A stretch of 64,000 nt of DNA, taken from Bacteroidota bacterium (GTDB lineage Bacteria; Bacteroidota; Bacteroidia; AKYH767-A; OLB10). Shown here one piece after another: positions 45,001 to 53,723 of the stretch. Location: contig JAHEMF010000002.1 in NCBI GenBank assembly GCA_024643795.1, positions 58,456 through 122,455 of the forward strand. Reading direction: 5' to 3'. The translations under genes and the position numbers were made by a program. Positions within the stretch are counted from its first letter, which is position 1; the number at the start of each line of letters is the position of its first letter. The notes under the pieces were generated by a model. It was not told where the DNA came from, searched no databases, and saw only the letters and a list, made by a program, of their open reading frames with translations.

Positions 45001-48000
45001 GGGGCCACAGTTTCGCACTTATTCAGTGATACAGGTTTATTTGATATCACACTCAGTTGTGTTCTTGCCTCAGGATGTACAACCACCGTTACATTACAAG
45101 ACTATATTGATGTTAATGCTCCTGTGGCAGACTTCAGTTCACCTGTTCAAGCTGGGTGTGCGCCAACTGTTGTAAACTTTAACAATATTTCATCTGGTGA
45201 TGCTGTCAGCTATTTGTGGAGTTTTGGAGATGGGTCCACTTCTACCACAACAGATCCAACAAATTTGTATGCTAATCCAGGAACATATACTGTTACATTG
45301 GTTGCCACGGATACCCTTGGGTGTACTGATACTATTACTAAACCTGATTATATAACAATTCCAGGTCCTGTTTCACAATTCACTCTGGCATCTCAGATCA
45401 ATTGTCTTCAAACGTTTGTTCAGTTCACCGATCAATCATCCAATGCTGTTACCTGGTCCTGGAATTTTGGTGATGGTTATACATCTGTGCTTCAAAATCC
45501 TTCACATACATATCAAGATACAGGTAGCTATATTGTTTCACTAATTACTACAGATAGTATAGGATGTACATCGTATTTTGTAAGTCCAAATCCTGTTACA
45601 GTTTACCCGGATCCAACGGCAAGTGCAACAGCTTCAATCACTTCAGGTTGTGGTTCATTGGCAGTTACATTTACCAACAACTCCATTGGCGGAACAGGGT
45701 ATGTATGGCATTTTGGGAATGGGGATTCTTCTAATGCCAATGCACCGATCTATACATACAGTATACCTGGAGTATACTATCCTTATATTGTGGCCATAAA
45801 TCAATTTGGTTGCAGGGATACATTTCTGCTGGCTGACAGTATAGTTGTAAAAACGCAACCTGTTGCCAAGTTCTCACGATCACCTGTATCAGGTTGCCAG
45901 CCGTTAGGAGTAACGTTCACTAATAACTCTAGCGGTCTACAACAGCCAACTTATTTATGGAACTTTGGTACAGGACAAACATCAAACTCAGTTAGTCCGG
46001 CCATTAATATACAACAGGTTGGTACCTTCAATGTAACTTTATATGTTACAAATGCTAATGGTTGTTCTGATTCAATAACCAAGAGTGTAACCGTGAAGCC
46101 CCGCCCAAATGCAGCAGGTGTATTATCTGATCAGGGTGGATGTTCACCACATATAATAAATTTTACAGACCTGTCAACAAATGCAGTTAGCTGGCTATGG
46201 GATTTTGGAAATGGAAATACATCTACACAACAAAATCCCAGTCAGGTTTATACACAGGGAGGTATATATAATATAAGTCTGGTTGTAACGGGGCAAAATG
46301 GTTGTAAGGACACTAATATATTTAACGTACCAGTTTCCATATCGCAAACACCTGAAGCTATAATAGCTGTTTCTCAATTTCAGGGATGTCAGCCCTTCAA
46401 TGTTTCATTCACCAGTAATTCATTAAACCTTGTGAACGAATCTTATCAATGGGATTTTGGTAATGGTCAATCATCAGCACAATCAGCTTTTAATGCATCT
46501 TATAACATAGCAGGTGTATTTCCTGTAAGCTTGGTTGTTACAAACGCTGGTGGATGTTCTGATACAGCTAATGTCCAGATCAACTCATATCAGCCCGCCT
46601 CAGCTCAGGCATCTGCATCCAATACAACAGGGTGTTCCCCTTTGTCGGTTTCATTTAATAATTCCTCTTCTGGTTCACAGGGCTATTTGTGGGATTTTGG
46701 TGATGGAAATACTAGCTCTGATTCAATTCCAACTCATCTTTATCAAAATGCAGGTTCCTACACTGTAACCTTAACGGTATATGGGCAAGGTGGATGCAAT
46801 GACACCCTTACCTTGCCTCAACAAATAGTTGTAAATCCAACTCCTTCATCGAGTTTTTCACATACTGTAAGTGACATTTGTTCTCCGGTAACAGTAAGTT
46901 TTAATAATAGTTCATCCGTATCAGGTCCATCCACTTACAATTGGGATTTTGGTGATGGCAGTACTTCACAAAGTGCTAATCCCTCAATTGTTTATAGTAC
47001 CGGCGGTACATATAATGTAGTACTTACAGTTATTGAAAATGGAGGGTGTAGTGATACAGCAATGGCAATTATTGCAGTAGGTCAATCACCTACAGCAATT
47101 GCTGCACCATTAGACAGCCTTGGATGTTCAGAAACATCTTTGAGTTTCGTAGATCAATCAGTTAATGCCAACAGTATTTTATGGGTGTTCGGCGATGGCA
47201 ATACTTCAACTCAGCCTAGTGTGTCGCATATTTACTCTGGCTCCGGAATTTATTACCCTTATTTGGTTGCCTATAACAATTCGGGTTGTACGGATACGCT
47301 TATACTTGGAGCCGTGAATGTACGGTCAAAACCTCAGGCTTCATTTACAGTAAATAGTCAACAGCAGTGCTTTGGTGGTACTTTTGTATTCACCAATACA
47401 TCTGTTCCGCCTGTTGGTTTAACATATGACTGGGATATAGGAGGAATTACAACCCAAGCTGAAAACCCTCAAATTACATTCACTAATCCCGGAATTTATG
47501 GTGTAACACTGATAGTGGTGAATCCGGATGGTTGTTCAGATACAATTTCTGATCCTTATTATTTGCAAATGTATGATTCTGTGCCGCCGCCAGTAAGCCC
47601 GATCAACAGCGTATCTGTAATTGCTAATGACAAGGTTGAGATCATTTGGCAAAACAGTGCAGCATTGGATCTTGGTGAATACAGGTTGTTCAGATTAGAT
47701 AATAATAGTGGTGTTTTCAATTTGATATATACAGATACTTCTCCGGCAAACTCATCAATGAGTGTTACTTCAAAATTTATTGATTCAGGTTTAAATACTC
47801 TGAACTCTTCTTATACTTATAAACTGCAAACGGTTGACTTCTGCAGTAATTTCAAAGCGTTAAGTCAGTCAGTACCGCATACCACTATTAATATAACCGC
47901 AGTTTCAATAGTAGGTGGGATTGCAGTAAGCTGGACACCGTATCAGGGTTGTCAGGTTGGGGGCTATGAATTATCAAGAACAGAATTGAGTTCCGGGGTA

Positions 48001-48612
48001 ACCAGCCTGGTCGCTATTGTTCCACCAAACCAATACAATTATACAGACTCAACGGTTTATTGTCCTGATGATTACAACTATAGAGTAATGGCAACCTCGT
48101 TATGCGGTTCAACTTATACATCTAACAGTGATACTTCTGTTGCACGGCCGGTAAATATTCTTTCAGGTCAAAAAGTTGAAGTAGTAAGGTCAACTGTTAT
48201 AAATGACAGTGAAGTTTTAACAGAGTGGCTTCCACCTTCAATAGCTCCTGATCGTGTAGTTGGTTACGAAATATACAGATCAGATGATAAAATCAATTTC
48301 AAGTTTCTTGCTAACCTTTCGCCATTTGATTTCAGCTATATAGATTATAACGTTGATGTGCATTCATTTAATTATTATTACAAGGTGATTCCTCTGAATG
48401 ATTGTAATTTGAGCGGTACCTCTGCAAATAACAGTTCAAGTATCCTATTAAAATCAAAAAGTTTTGAATACGAATCCAAATTATGGTGGACCCAATATGA
48501 TGAATGGGATACCGGTGTGGATTATTATCTTATAGAATCAGAAGATGCTACCGGTAACTGGGTGCCTGTCATTAAGGTTCCTGGAAGTGTCCTTGAATAT
48601 AAGATCAAATAA
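42076..48612 (+). CDS. 2178-residue surface protein with 22 PKD repeats and C-terminal FN3-like domains
   Basis: An exported giant: signal peptide (hydrophobic about 20-38, ending FNYAQ), then about 22 PKD domains (about 40-1830), each with a W-[DNEHSV]-[FLI]-G-[DNTI]-G core such as YTWDFGDGNSS. Repeats are diverged, and the last (WDIGGITTQ) is degenerate. Residues about 1836-2178 hold three FN3-like domains (IIWQNSAALDLGEYRL, VSWTPYQGCQVGGYEL, EWLPPSIAPDRVVGYEIYRS) and the first half of a fourth (KLWWTQYDEWDTGVDYYLI). Proteins of this build usually end in a type B (CHU_C/gliding motility) T9SS sorting domain; here the stop comes inside the fourth FN3 domain. Likely an adhesin or surface-layer protein. 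A terminator follows 44 nt after the stop. Confidence 0.85.
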   Translation: MGAMNVFYIRGRRSKISLSFFKVLVIASICFVPLFNYAQNPSASFTSNKFTGCSPLTVDFTNLSTQATNYVWNFGNGNTSTLQDPTTVYITSGYYTVMLVAINSLTGGRDTLIATNYINVVDNPSADFSASPTTSCLSGNLITFTNLSVNANQYTWDFGDGNSSNLPNPTHSFASAGTYTVKLLAKNPWGCKDVIVKQSIITILPNPAGNFQSTPRSTCDVMEVFNFTCNTSGVIGYEWDFGDGTTSTLQNPTNVYGATGTYDVTLILTGSNGCVDTITKPSFINIGSSLVPSFDVNTQVGCPPLTIDFNCTVGDAITWVWDFGDGTSSNSQSPSHIYSSPGSYAITLTVTTSSGCNGTVSMPGYIVVDDVPLPSFTLTNPVGCIPYDGNFVNTSTGGSSYIWDFGDGFTSTNVNPIHTYDDTGTYDVTLTVISANGCQADTTIEGAVSVNTLNANFNGTPRVGCPPLPVVLNDNSSPAAVNWQWDLGDGSTANTASVNHIYTLLGNYNVTLIATSAAGCTDTITKNNFFRVVDGNPSYAVPDTILVCTPPGSVSFADPTLGSNYWSWHFGDGDSANVKNPGHTYTTPGVYTVTLTTAIAGGCVQVYNPYAIIEVLPFDVSPIQSITISNCQPYQVQFTDTTSGVISYFWEFGDGTTDTTANPLHTYSQPGTYTVTAQITSVNGCMSSLSTTVTLGHQNPIIVSSSKNCTGDTIQFSLNSAAFASAIWDFGDGNTSTQLMPSHIYNTVGNYQVTVILTDTAACVDTFYFSPVKVGDPQPSFYEQDPVTGCVTLKVKFINTSTGANSYLWDFGIGTTSTVTNPTKNYGSPGVYSVTLTATGNGCSRSITKPNLITANGATANFNFSQTNNCMPVTATFNDMSTNPVSWFWDFGDGTTSNLQSPVHIYSNAPTAGVSLTIVDINGCSKTKTKTNISFVLPTVTADDTSGCRPHTVNFSSSTNALAYLWDFGDGTTGNGATVSHLFSDTGLFDITLSCVLASGCTTTVTLQDYIDVNAPVADFSSPVQAGCAPTVVNFNNISSGDAVSYLWSFGDGSTSTTTDPTNLYANPGTYTVTLVATDTLGCTDTITKPDYITIPGPVSQFTLASQINCLQTFVQFTDQSSNAVTWSWNFGDGYTSVLQNPSHTYQDTGSYIVSLITTDSIGCTSYFVSPNPVTVYPDPTASATASITSGCGSLAVTFTNNSIGGTGYVWHFGNGDSSNANAPIYTYSIPGVYYPYIVAINQFGCRDTFLLADSIVVKTQPVAKFSRSPVSGCQPLGVTFTNNSSGLQQPTYLWNFGTGQTSNSVSPAINIQQVGTFNVTLYVTNANGCSDSITKSVTVKPRPNAAGVLSDQGGCSPHIINFTDLSTNAVSWLWDFGNGNTSTQQNPSQVYTQGGIYNISLVVTGQNGCKDTNIFNVPVSISQTPEAIIAVSQFQGCQPFNVSFTSNSLNLVNESYQWDFGNGQSSAQSAFNASYNIAGVFPVSLVVTNAGGCSDTANVQINSYQPASAQASASNTTGCSPLSVSFNNSSSGSQGYLWDFGDGNTSSDSIPTHLYQNAGSYTVTLTVYGQGGCNDTLTLPQQIVVNPTPSSSFSHTVSDICSPVTVSFNNSSSVSGPSTYNWDFGDGSTSQSANPSIVYSTGGTYNVVLTVIENGGCSDTAMAIIAVGQSPTAIAAPLDSLGCSETSLSFVDQSVNANSILWVFGDGNTSTQPSVSHIYSGSGIYYPYLVAYNNSGCTDTLILGAVNVRSKPQASFTVNSQQQCFGGTFVFTNTSVPPVGLTYDWDIGGITTQAENPQITFTNPGIYGVTLIVVNPDGCSDTISDPYYLQMYDSVPPPVSPINSVSVIANDKVEIIWQNSAALDLGEYRLFRLDNNSGVFNLIYTDTSPANSSMSVTSKFIDSGLNTLNSSYTYKLQTVDFCSNFKALSQSVPHTTINITAVSIVGGIAVSWTPYQGCQVGGYELSRTELSSGVTSLVAIVPPNQYNYTDSTVYCPDDYNYRVMATSLCGSTYTSNSDTSVARPVNILSGQKVEVVRSTVINDSEVLTEWLPPSIAPDRVVGYEIYRSDDKINFKFLANLSPFDFSYIDYNVDVHSFNYYYKVIPLNDCNLSGTSANNSSSILLKSKSFEYESKLWWTQYDEWDTGVDYYLIESEDATGNWVPVIKVPGSVLEYKIK
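42190..47570 (+). repeat. Tandem PKD-domain coding repeats
   Basis: About 22 in-frame units of roughly 240-270 nt, each with the conserved coding core TGGGATTTTGGTGATGG or a close variant. The units are diverged at the DNA level apart from this core, so the array looks old rather than recently expanded. Confidence 0.85.
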
Positions 48613-48655
48613 AAACTGATTGTCAAAGAAATTTGCTCCATTAATATTAATTTCT

Positions 48656-48691
48656 GGTTAGCTACAGAACACATCTGTGGCTAACCTTTTT
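48656..48691 (+). terminator. Rho-independent terminator after the PKD giant
   Basis: A 12-bp stem (GGTTAGCTACAG with CTGTGGCTAACC, one G-T pair), a 7-nt loop AACACAT and a TTTTT run. It closes the FN3-PKD transcript before the sensor kinase gene. Confidence 0.85.
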
Positions 48692-48742
48692 ACAGGCTAA
48701 CCAATGATTTTGTAATTTTACATAGATTCCAATAGTGATTAA

Positions 48743-49711
48743 ATGAGAGCTTTAGTACTATTTTATATTCTGGTAATTTATGTGATCGTACAATTTTCAT
48801 GGTGGGCATATTTGCTGGTTGATCTGAATCAGGAAGTATATGATTTGAAAGTTGCAGTATTGATAGCTGAGAATGGAGGAAAAGAGCTTGATGAATCACA
48901 TGTTTATTTGACGGAGTTAGAGAAAAGATGGGCCATGGTTGCAGGTGAAGGTATGGTGTTCCTCTCATTGCTCATAGTAGGTATTTACAAGACCAGACAA
49001 TCGTTCCGGAAAGAATATTCTCTTGCCAGACAGCAAAAGAACTTTTTACTCAGTATAACTCATGAATTCAAATCTCCATTGGCAGCAGTAAAATTAAATT
49101 TACAAACATTGCAAAAAAGGTCTTTATCAAAGGAGCAAACTGTTTCCGTTTTGAGCAATGCAATATATGAGACTGACAGGATCAACAATTTGGTTGAAAA
49201 TGCGCTTATTGCAACAAGGCTTGATTCTAAAAATATGGAATTACAGAATTTCGAGCTGGACTTATCGGATAGTGTAAGATCGGTGCTTCGAAGCTTTGAA
49301 ATGACCAGCGGAAAGCATATCAAATTTGACACGGCAATTCAAGATGAAATATGTATCAATGGGGATCAGGTTGCAATTAATTCTCTTATATCAAATCTGA
49401 TTGAAAATGCTATTAAATATTCACCTATAGATCCATACATTTCTATTACTCTAGAAAGCAAGGGTGATATAGTTCTTTTCAGGGTGGGCGACAACGGTGT
49501 GGGGGTGAGTGATCAAGAAAAAGCTGTGATCTTTGAAAAGTTTTACAGATCGGGTAATGAGGAAACAAGAAGTACTAAAGGAACCGGTTTGGGGTTATTC
49601 ATAGTAAAGCATGTAGTTGACCTACATAAAGGAAAGATCCATGTATATGATAACATGCCAAAGGGTACTATCTTTGAGGTTACTTTGCCGGCAATTCAAA
49701 TTGAATCATGA
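48743..49711 (+). CDS. Membrane sensor histidine kinase
   Basis: A 322-residue kinase with helices at about 5-27 and 72-88 around a short sensor loop (about 28-70). The H box is SITHEFKSPLAAVKL (His107), followed by N box NLIENAIKYSP, G1 DNGVGVS, F box FEKFYRSG and G2 GTGLGLFIV. All catalytic motifs are intact. No response regulator is adjacent. Its stop overlaps the gpmI start (ATGA), an unusual coupling of a sensor kinase to a glycolytic enzyme. The loop is too small for a known sensor domain. Confidence 0.9.
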   Translation: MRALVLFYILVIYVIVQFSWWAYLLVDLNQEVYDLKVAVLIAENGGKELDESHVYLTELEKRWAMVAGEGMVFLSLLIVGIYKTRQSFRKEYSLARQQKNFLLSITHEFKSPLAAVKLNLQTLQKRSLSKEQTVSVLSNAIYETDRINNLVENALIATRLDSKNMELQNFELDLSDSVRSVLRSFEMTSGKHIKFDTAIQDEICINGDQVAINSLISNLIENAIKYSPIDPYISITLESKGDIVLFRVGDNGVGVSDQEKAVIFEKFYRSGNEETRSTKGTGLGLFIVKHVVDLHKGKIHVYDNMPKGTIFEVTLPAIQIES

Positions 49712-51258
49712 AATTAATTCCTCAAAAGGTTGTACTGATCATTATGGATGGGTGGGGAGAGGCCCCTGCATCTGCTTCCAATGCCATTGCAGCTGCCCGA
49801 ACTCCTTTTGTTGATAGTCTATATCAAAACTATCCTCATTCGCATTTACTTACATCCGGAGAGGATGTTGGACTTCCTGCCGGTCAGATGGGAAATTCCG
49901 AAGTTGGTCACCTTAATATTGGAGCAGGCAGAGTTGTATATCAGGAACTTCTATTGATCAACAAAGCTATCTCAAGCGGATCGATTGCAAATAATAGTGT
50001 GGTTCAGAAAACAATTGTATACTGTGTTGAAAATAACAAGCCTCTTCATTTGATAGGACTTGTTTCTGATGGCGGTGTGCATTCGCACATCGACCATTTG
50101 GTGTATTTGTGTAAGCTGGCTCATGCAAAGGGTGTAGAGGAAATATTCATTCATGTATTCACTGATGGCAGAGATACTGATCCACATGCCGCTACAAATT
50201 ATATTAAAGATCTTGAGAGTAGAGTAAAAGATACAGGGGCAAAGATTGCAACTGTGATTGGTCGGTATTATGCAATGGATAGAGATAAGAGGTGGAGCAG
50301 GGTAAAGAAAGCTTACGATCTTTTGGTTACATCTAAAGGTGATAGGTTCAACTCTGCCACAGAAGCTATAGAGTCATCTTACAAAAATGGAATCACTGAT
50401 GAATTTATTGAGCCTTCAGTGATCACATCCAACGGAAGTCCAGTTGCGAACATTGAAGATGGAGACGCTGTAATTTGTTTCAATTTCAGAACAGACAGGT
50501 GCAGGGAGATCACCGAAGTTCTTACGCAACATGATATGCCATCAGAGGGCATGTCATGTCTGAAATTATATTATGTTACACTCACCAACTATGATTCAAC
50601 ATATAAAAACGTAAAGATTGTTTTTGATAAGGAAAATATATCAGATACTTTAGGTGAAGTGATCAGCCGTGCAGGTTACAATCAAATAAGAATCGCTGAA
50701 ACTGAAAAATACCCACATGTGACTTTCTTTTTTTCAGGAGGCAGAGAGTCGGAATTCGAAGGAGAGACCAGAATTATGGTGCCATCGCCGAAAGTAGCCA
50801 CGTATGACTTGCAGCCATCAATGAGTGCTTTTGAGGTAAAAGATAAATTGGTGACAGAGTTGCTAAAAGGTGAAGTGGAATTTGTATGCCTGAATTTTGC
50901 TAATGCTGATATGGTGGGACACACCGGCAGCTTTAAGGCAGCGGTTAAGGCACTTGAAACAGTTGACAAGTGTGTTGAAGAAGTCGTGGAGGCAGGGCTA
51001 AAAAAAGGCTATTCATTTCTTATCACCGCTGATCACGGTAATGCCGACTATATGATCAATGCTGATGGTTCAGCTAACACAGCTCATACCAAAAATCCGG
51101 TACCTCTTTTCCTGATATCGCATGCAAATCCAGGTTTAGTTCTCAAAAACGGACGACTGGCTGATATCGCGCCCAGCATACTTACTATCATGGGTCTTAA
51201 GATACCTGAGGCCATGACGGGAGAAAATTTGATAGAAGCAATAAAAGCAAATGAATAA
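49708..51258 (+). CDS. gpmI: 2,3-bisphosphoglycerate-independent phosphoglycerate mutase
   Basis: This 516-residue alkaline phosphatase superfamily enzyme interconverts 3- and 2-phosphoglycerate with two Mn2+ ions. Motifs: VLIIMDGWGEAP (metal Asp), MGNSEVGHLNIGAGRVVYQ (phospho-Ser), VSDGGVHSHIDH and HVFTDGRDTDPHAA, FNFRTDRCREIT, and the metal sites NFANADMVGHTG and ITADHGNADYM. It is translationally coupled to the preceding sensor kinase. Confidence 0.96.
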   Translation: MKLIPQKVVLIIMDGWGEAPASASNAIAAARTPFVDSLYQNYPHSHLLTSGEDVGLPAGQMGNSEVGHLNIGAGRVVYQELLLINKAISSGSIANNSVVQKTIVYCVENNKPLHLIGLVSDGGVHSHIDHLVYLCKLAHAKGVEEIFIHVFTDGRDTDPHAATNYIKDLESRVKDTGAKIATVIGRYYAMDRDKRWSRVKKAYDLLVTSKGDRFNSATEAIESSYKNGITDEFIEPSVITSNGSPVANIEDGDAVICFNFRTDRCREITEVLTQHDMPSEGMSCLKLYYVTLTNYDSTYKNVKIVFDKENISDTLGEVISRAGYNQIRIAETEKYPHVTFFFSGGRESEFEGETRIMVPSPKVATYDLQPSMSAFEVKDKLVTELLKGEVEFVCLNFANADMVGHTGSFKAAVKALETVDKCVEEVVEAGLKKGYSFLITADHGNADYMINADGSANTAHTKNPVPLFLISHANPGLVLKNGRLADIAPSILTIMGLKIPEAMTGENLIEAIKANE

Positions 51259-51331
51259 CTGTTAAAAAAAGCACAGGTGCCAATTAAAACTTACCTGGGC
51301 GTATGGATAACTTAATATTTTATCACTTTTA

Positions 51332-52249
51332 ATGAAGCTTAACAAGAATTTTATTTTCAGCAAAGCAATTTTCTTTGGTACTGTATTTTTACTGTCCATA
51401 GCAGAGGTTTGTGCGCAACGTGATAATAATGCCAACTTTTCATTTTCATTGGGTGGTGGAGCCATGTATTATAATGGTGATCTAAGTGATTCAAGTCCAA
51501 TCCCTGATGGGCAACTTATCAATCCATTTATAAATGCAGATGTGTCGTGGTTACTGGTTGACCGACTTGAAATGGCATTGGGATTAATGTATGGAAAAAT
51601 TGAAGGTGCTGACTCACTAACAAATGAAAGGGACAACCGGTCAAGAAATTTAAGTTTCTTTTCTCCTTACGCTGAATTAAGTCTTTCCTTCAGGTTGAGT
51701 TTGCTCAGTGTTAAAAATACTTTCATGGTTAACCCCTACCTGATGGGTGGAGTTGGTGGATTTTATTTTAACCCCAAAGCTGAGTATATGGGTGTTACAT
51801 ATGAACTACAACCTTTGGGTACAGAAGGTCAGTACATACCCGGTGGTGGCTATGAACAACCCTATAGCAATTATGCCATCAATGCAAATATGGGTGGAGG
51901 ATTAAATGTGCGTATCAATGAAAACTGGAGGGTCAGGATTGAAGCCACTGCACGATTTGCATTTACTGATTTTCTGGATGATGTAAGTACTATATTTCCT
52001 GATTCTGTAGATCTTAGTAATACTCCTAATGGTGCCATAGCAGTTTTATTATCTAGCAAACGACCTAAAGGGTTTCCTGATAAAGGAAGAGCAAGAGGTA
52101 ACCCGGGAAACAATGATATTGTGATCACTGCCGGAATTGCACTGACCTACATCTTCCCGTCAAAGTCAAACCGTCCCGCACCCAGACCCGGTATCATGAA
52201 AGGTACATTCAGAGGTAAAAAAGGGTGGTGGGGAGAAACGATCAACTGA
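51332..52249 (+). CDS. PorG-like (DUF6089) outer-membrane protein
   Basis: A 305-residue protein with a signal peptide (about 1-27, ending EVCAQ) and an eight-strand-type barrel. LGGGAMYYNGDL at the N-terminus, FFSPYAELSL, PYLMGGVGGFYFNPKAEY and YELQPLGTEGQ are the DUF6089/PorG pattern; PorG is an outer-membrane component of T9SS in Porphyromonas. Several DUF6089 paralogues usually coexist in one genome, so this need not be the T9SS subunit itself. A perfect inverted repeat spans the stop (52237-52254) but lacks a T-run. Confidence 0.8.
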   Translation: MKLNKNFIFSKAIFFGTVFLLSIAEVCAQRDNNANFSFSLGGGAMYYNGDLSDSSPIPDGQLINPFINADVSWLLVDRLEMALGLMYGKIEGADSLTNERDNRSRNLSFFSPYAELSLSFRLSLLSVKNTFMVNPYLMGGVGGFYFNPKAEYMGVTYELQPLGTEGQYIPGGGYEQPYSNYAINANMGGGLNVRINENWRVRIEATARFAFTDFLDDVSTIFPDSVDLSNTPNGAIAVLLSSKRPKGFPDKGRARGNPGNNDIVITAGIALTYIFPSKSNRPAPRPGIMKGTFRGKKGWWGETIN

Positions 52250-52262
52250 TCGTTCACATTTC

Positions 52263-53567
52263 TTAGCCTTTTACCATACTTGATTGCATGATATCTTCAA
52301 TATCATTTGCCTCGATGGGAATATTTGACATAAGATCTACCTGACCACTTTTAGTGATGAGGATATCATTCTCAATACGAATACCAAGATCTTCCTCAGG
52401 TATATAAATGCCCGGTTCACAAGTGAAGACCATTCCAGCCTGCATGGGTTCGTATTTATTTCCAACATCATGCACATCTAAACCAAGAAAGTGAGATGTT
52501 CCATGCATGAAATATTGTTTATACAATGGCATGGAGGGGTCTTGTTTTGCTACTGCAGCTTTGTCCAATAAACGTAGCTTTATCAGTTCCTGTTCCATCA
52601 ACTTTCCAACTTCTGCATGGTACTTTTCAATGGTATTTCCGGGAACAAGCAATTTTGTTGCTTGTCGCATTACATTTAAAACAGCATTGTAAACTTCCTT
52701 TTGGCGGTCGGTGAATTTACCGTTTACAGGTACACATCTGGTGAGATCGGCGGCATAATTTGCATATTCAGCTCCAAAATCCATCAGGATGACTTCGCCG
52801 TCATTACAAATTTTGTTGTTATCGATGTAGTGCAATACACATGCGCTGGCCCCTGAAGCAATTATAGGTGTATAGGCGTGTCCATTGGCTCTGTTCCTGA
52901 TAAACTCATGGGTGATCTCTGCTTCGATCTCATATTCATAAACGCCCGGTCTTATCATACCTAAAATACGTCTGAATGCCTTTTCTGTTATGTCCATAGC
53001 CTTCTGCATGACTTCTATCTCAAGCTCGTGCTTTATAGAACGCAGTTTTGCCATAAGAGGTCCTGACCGTTCAGTTTGGTGTGATGGGTATCTTTTTTTA
53101 ATATCCTGTACAAATCGTAGTTCCCGGTAAGGTACTTCTGAAGCAAACCTGTCATTTTCATTCAGGTTAAGATGTAGCACTGTTGAGTGATGCATAAGAA
53201 CCGGAAGAACGGATTCAAAATCATCAACCCACATGACTGTATCTATGCCAGATGCTGCACGAGCTTCCTCCTTGGTGTATTTATGCCCTTCCCAAACAGC
53301 TATGGTGGCATTGGTTTTTCTAAGGAATAGAATTTCACGGTATTGTGGAAGGGGATGATCAGGGCAAACTGCCAAAATTGTCTGTTCCTGATCTATTCCT
53401 GACAAATAATATAGGTCAGATTGCTGTCTGAAAACAAAATTGGCATCTCCATTTCGGGGCATTTCATCATTCGCATTGAAAAAAGCGATCGAGTTTTTAG
53501 GTAAATTAGCCTTCAGGCGAGCCCTGTTTTCAATGAATAATTTTGACGGAATAGCATCGTATTTCAT
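52263..53567 (-). CDS. pepP: Xaa-Pro aminopeptidase (aminopeptidase P)
   Basis: A metallopeptidase that removes N-terminal residues next to proline; 434 residues from ATG 53567 (MKYDAIPSKLFIENRARL). An earlier ATG at 53642 adds 25 residues with no family match and lies beside the sdhC promoter region. The creatinase-fold domain (about 180-434) shows the dinuclear metal ligands: Asp in DFGAEYANYAADLTR, His in HGTSHFLGLDVHDVG, Glu in TCEPGIYI and Glu in RIENDILI. Cytoplasmic. Convergent with the PorG-like gene. Confidence 0.93.
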   Translation of the reverse strand: MKYDAIPSKLFIENRARLKANLPKNSIAFFNANDEMPRNGDANFVFRQQSDLYYLSGIDQEQTILAVCPDHPLPQYREILFLRKTNATIAVWEGHKYTKEEARAASGIDTVMWVDDFESVLPVLMHHSTVLHLNLNENDRFASEVPYRELRFVQDIKKRYPSHQTERSGPLMAKLRSIKHELEIEVMQKAMDITEKAFRRILGMIRPGVYEYEIEAEITHEFIRNRANGHAYTPIIASGASACVLHYIDNNKICNDGEVILMDFGAEYANYAADLTRCVPVNGKFTDRQKEVYNAVLNVMRQATKLLVPGNTIEKYHAEVGKLMEQELIKLRLLDKAAVAKQDPSMPLYKQYFMHGTSHFLGLDVHDVGNKYEPMQAGMVFTCEPGIYIPEEDLGIRIENDILITKSGQVDLMSNIPIEANDIEDIMQSSMVKG

Positions 53568-53667
53568 GATTATCGTATTTAAATAAAACTCGTGAAAGGA
53601 TGAATATGTTGTAAAGTTAACCTTTACAGGCCCTTGATACAAGGGGAGAACAAAATATCAACTATTA

Positions 53668-53699
53668 TTTGAATACCCCAACTCAAGGATTTAAATTTG
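53668..53699 (+). promoter_or_regulatory. Promoter of the sdhCAB operon
   Basis: TTTG (53668-53671), 20 nt, TAAATTTG (53692-53699). The start site would be near 53704-53706, which rules out a TTG at 53697 as translation start and supports the ATG at 53724. Confidence 0.7.
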
Positions 53700-53723
53700 T
53701 CGCTTAACTTTATTTACCAGAAT

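Noticed and set aside
42190..47570. Regularly spaced repeated DNA resembling a CRISPR array or tandem satellite
   Set aside because: The repeats are in frame, 240-270 nt long and encode PKD domains; there are no short identical repeats with unique spacers.
52237..52254. Perfect inverted repeat AACGATCA-AC-TGATCGTT spanning the stop of the PorG-like gene
   Set aside because: A 2-nt loop and no T-run make a terminator unlikely; it may be chance or a minor convergent-gene structure.
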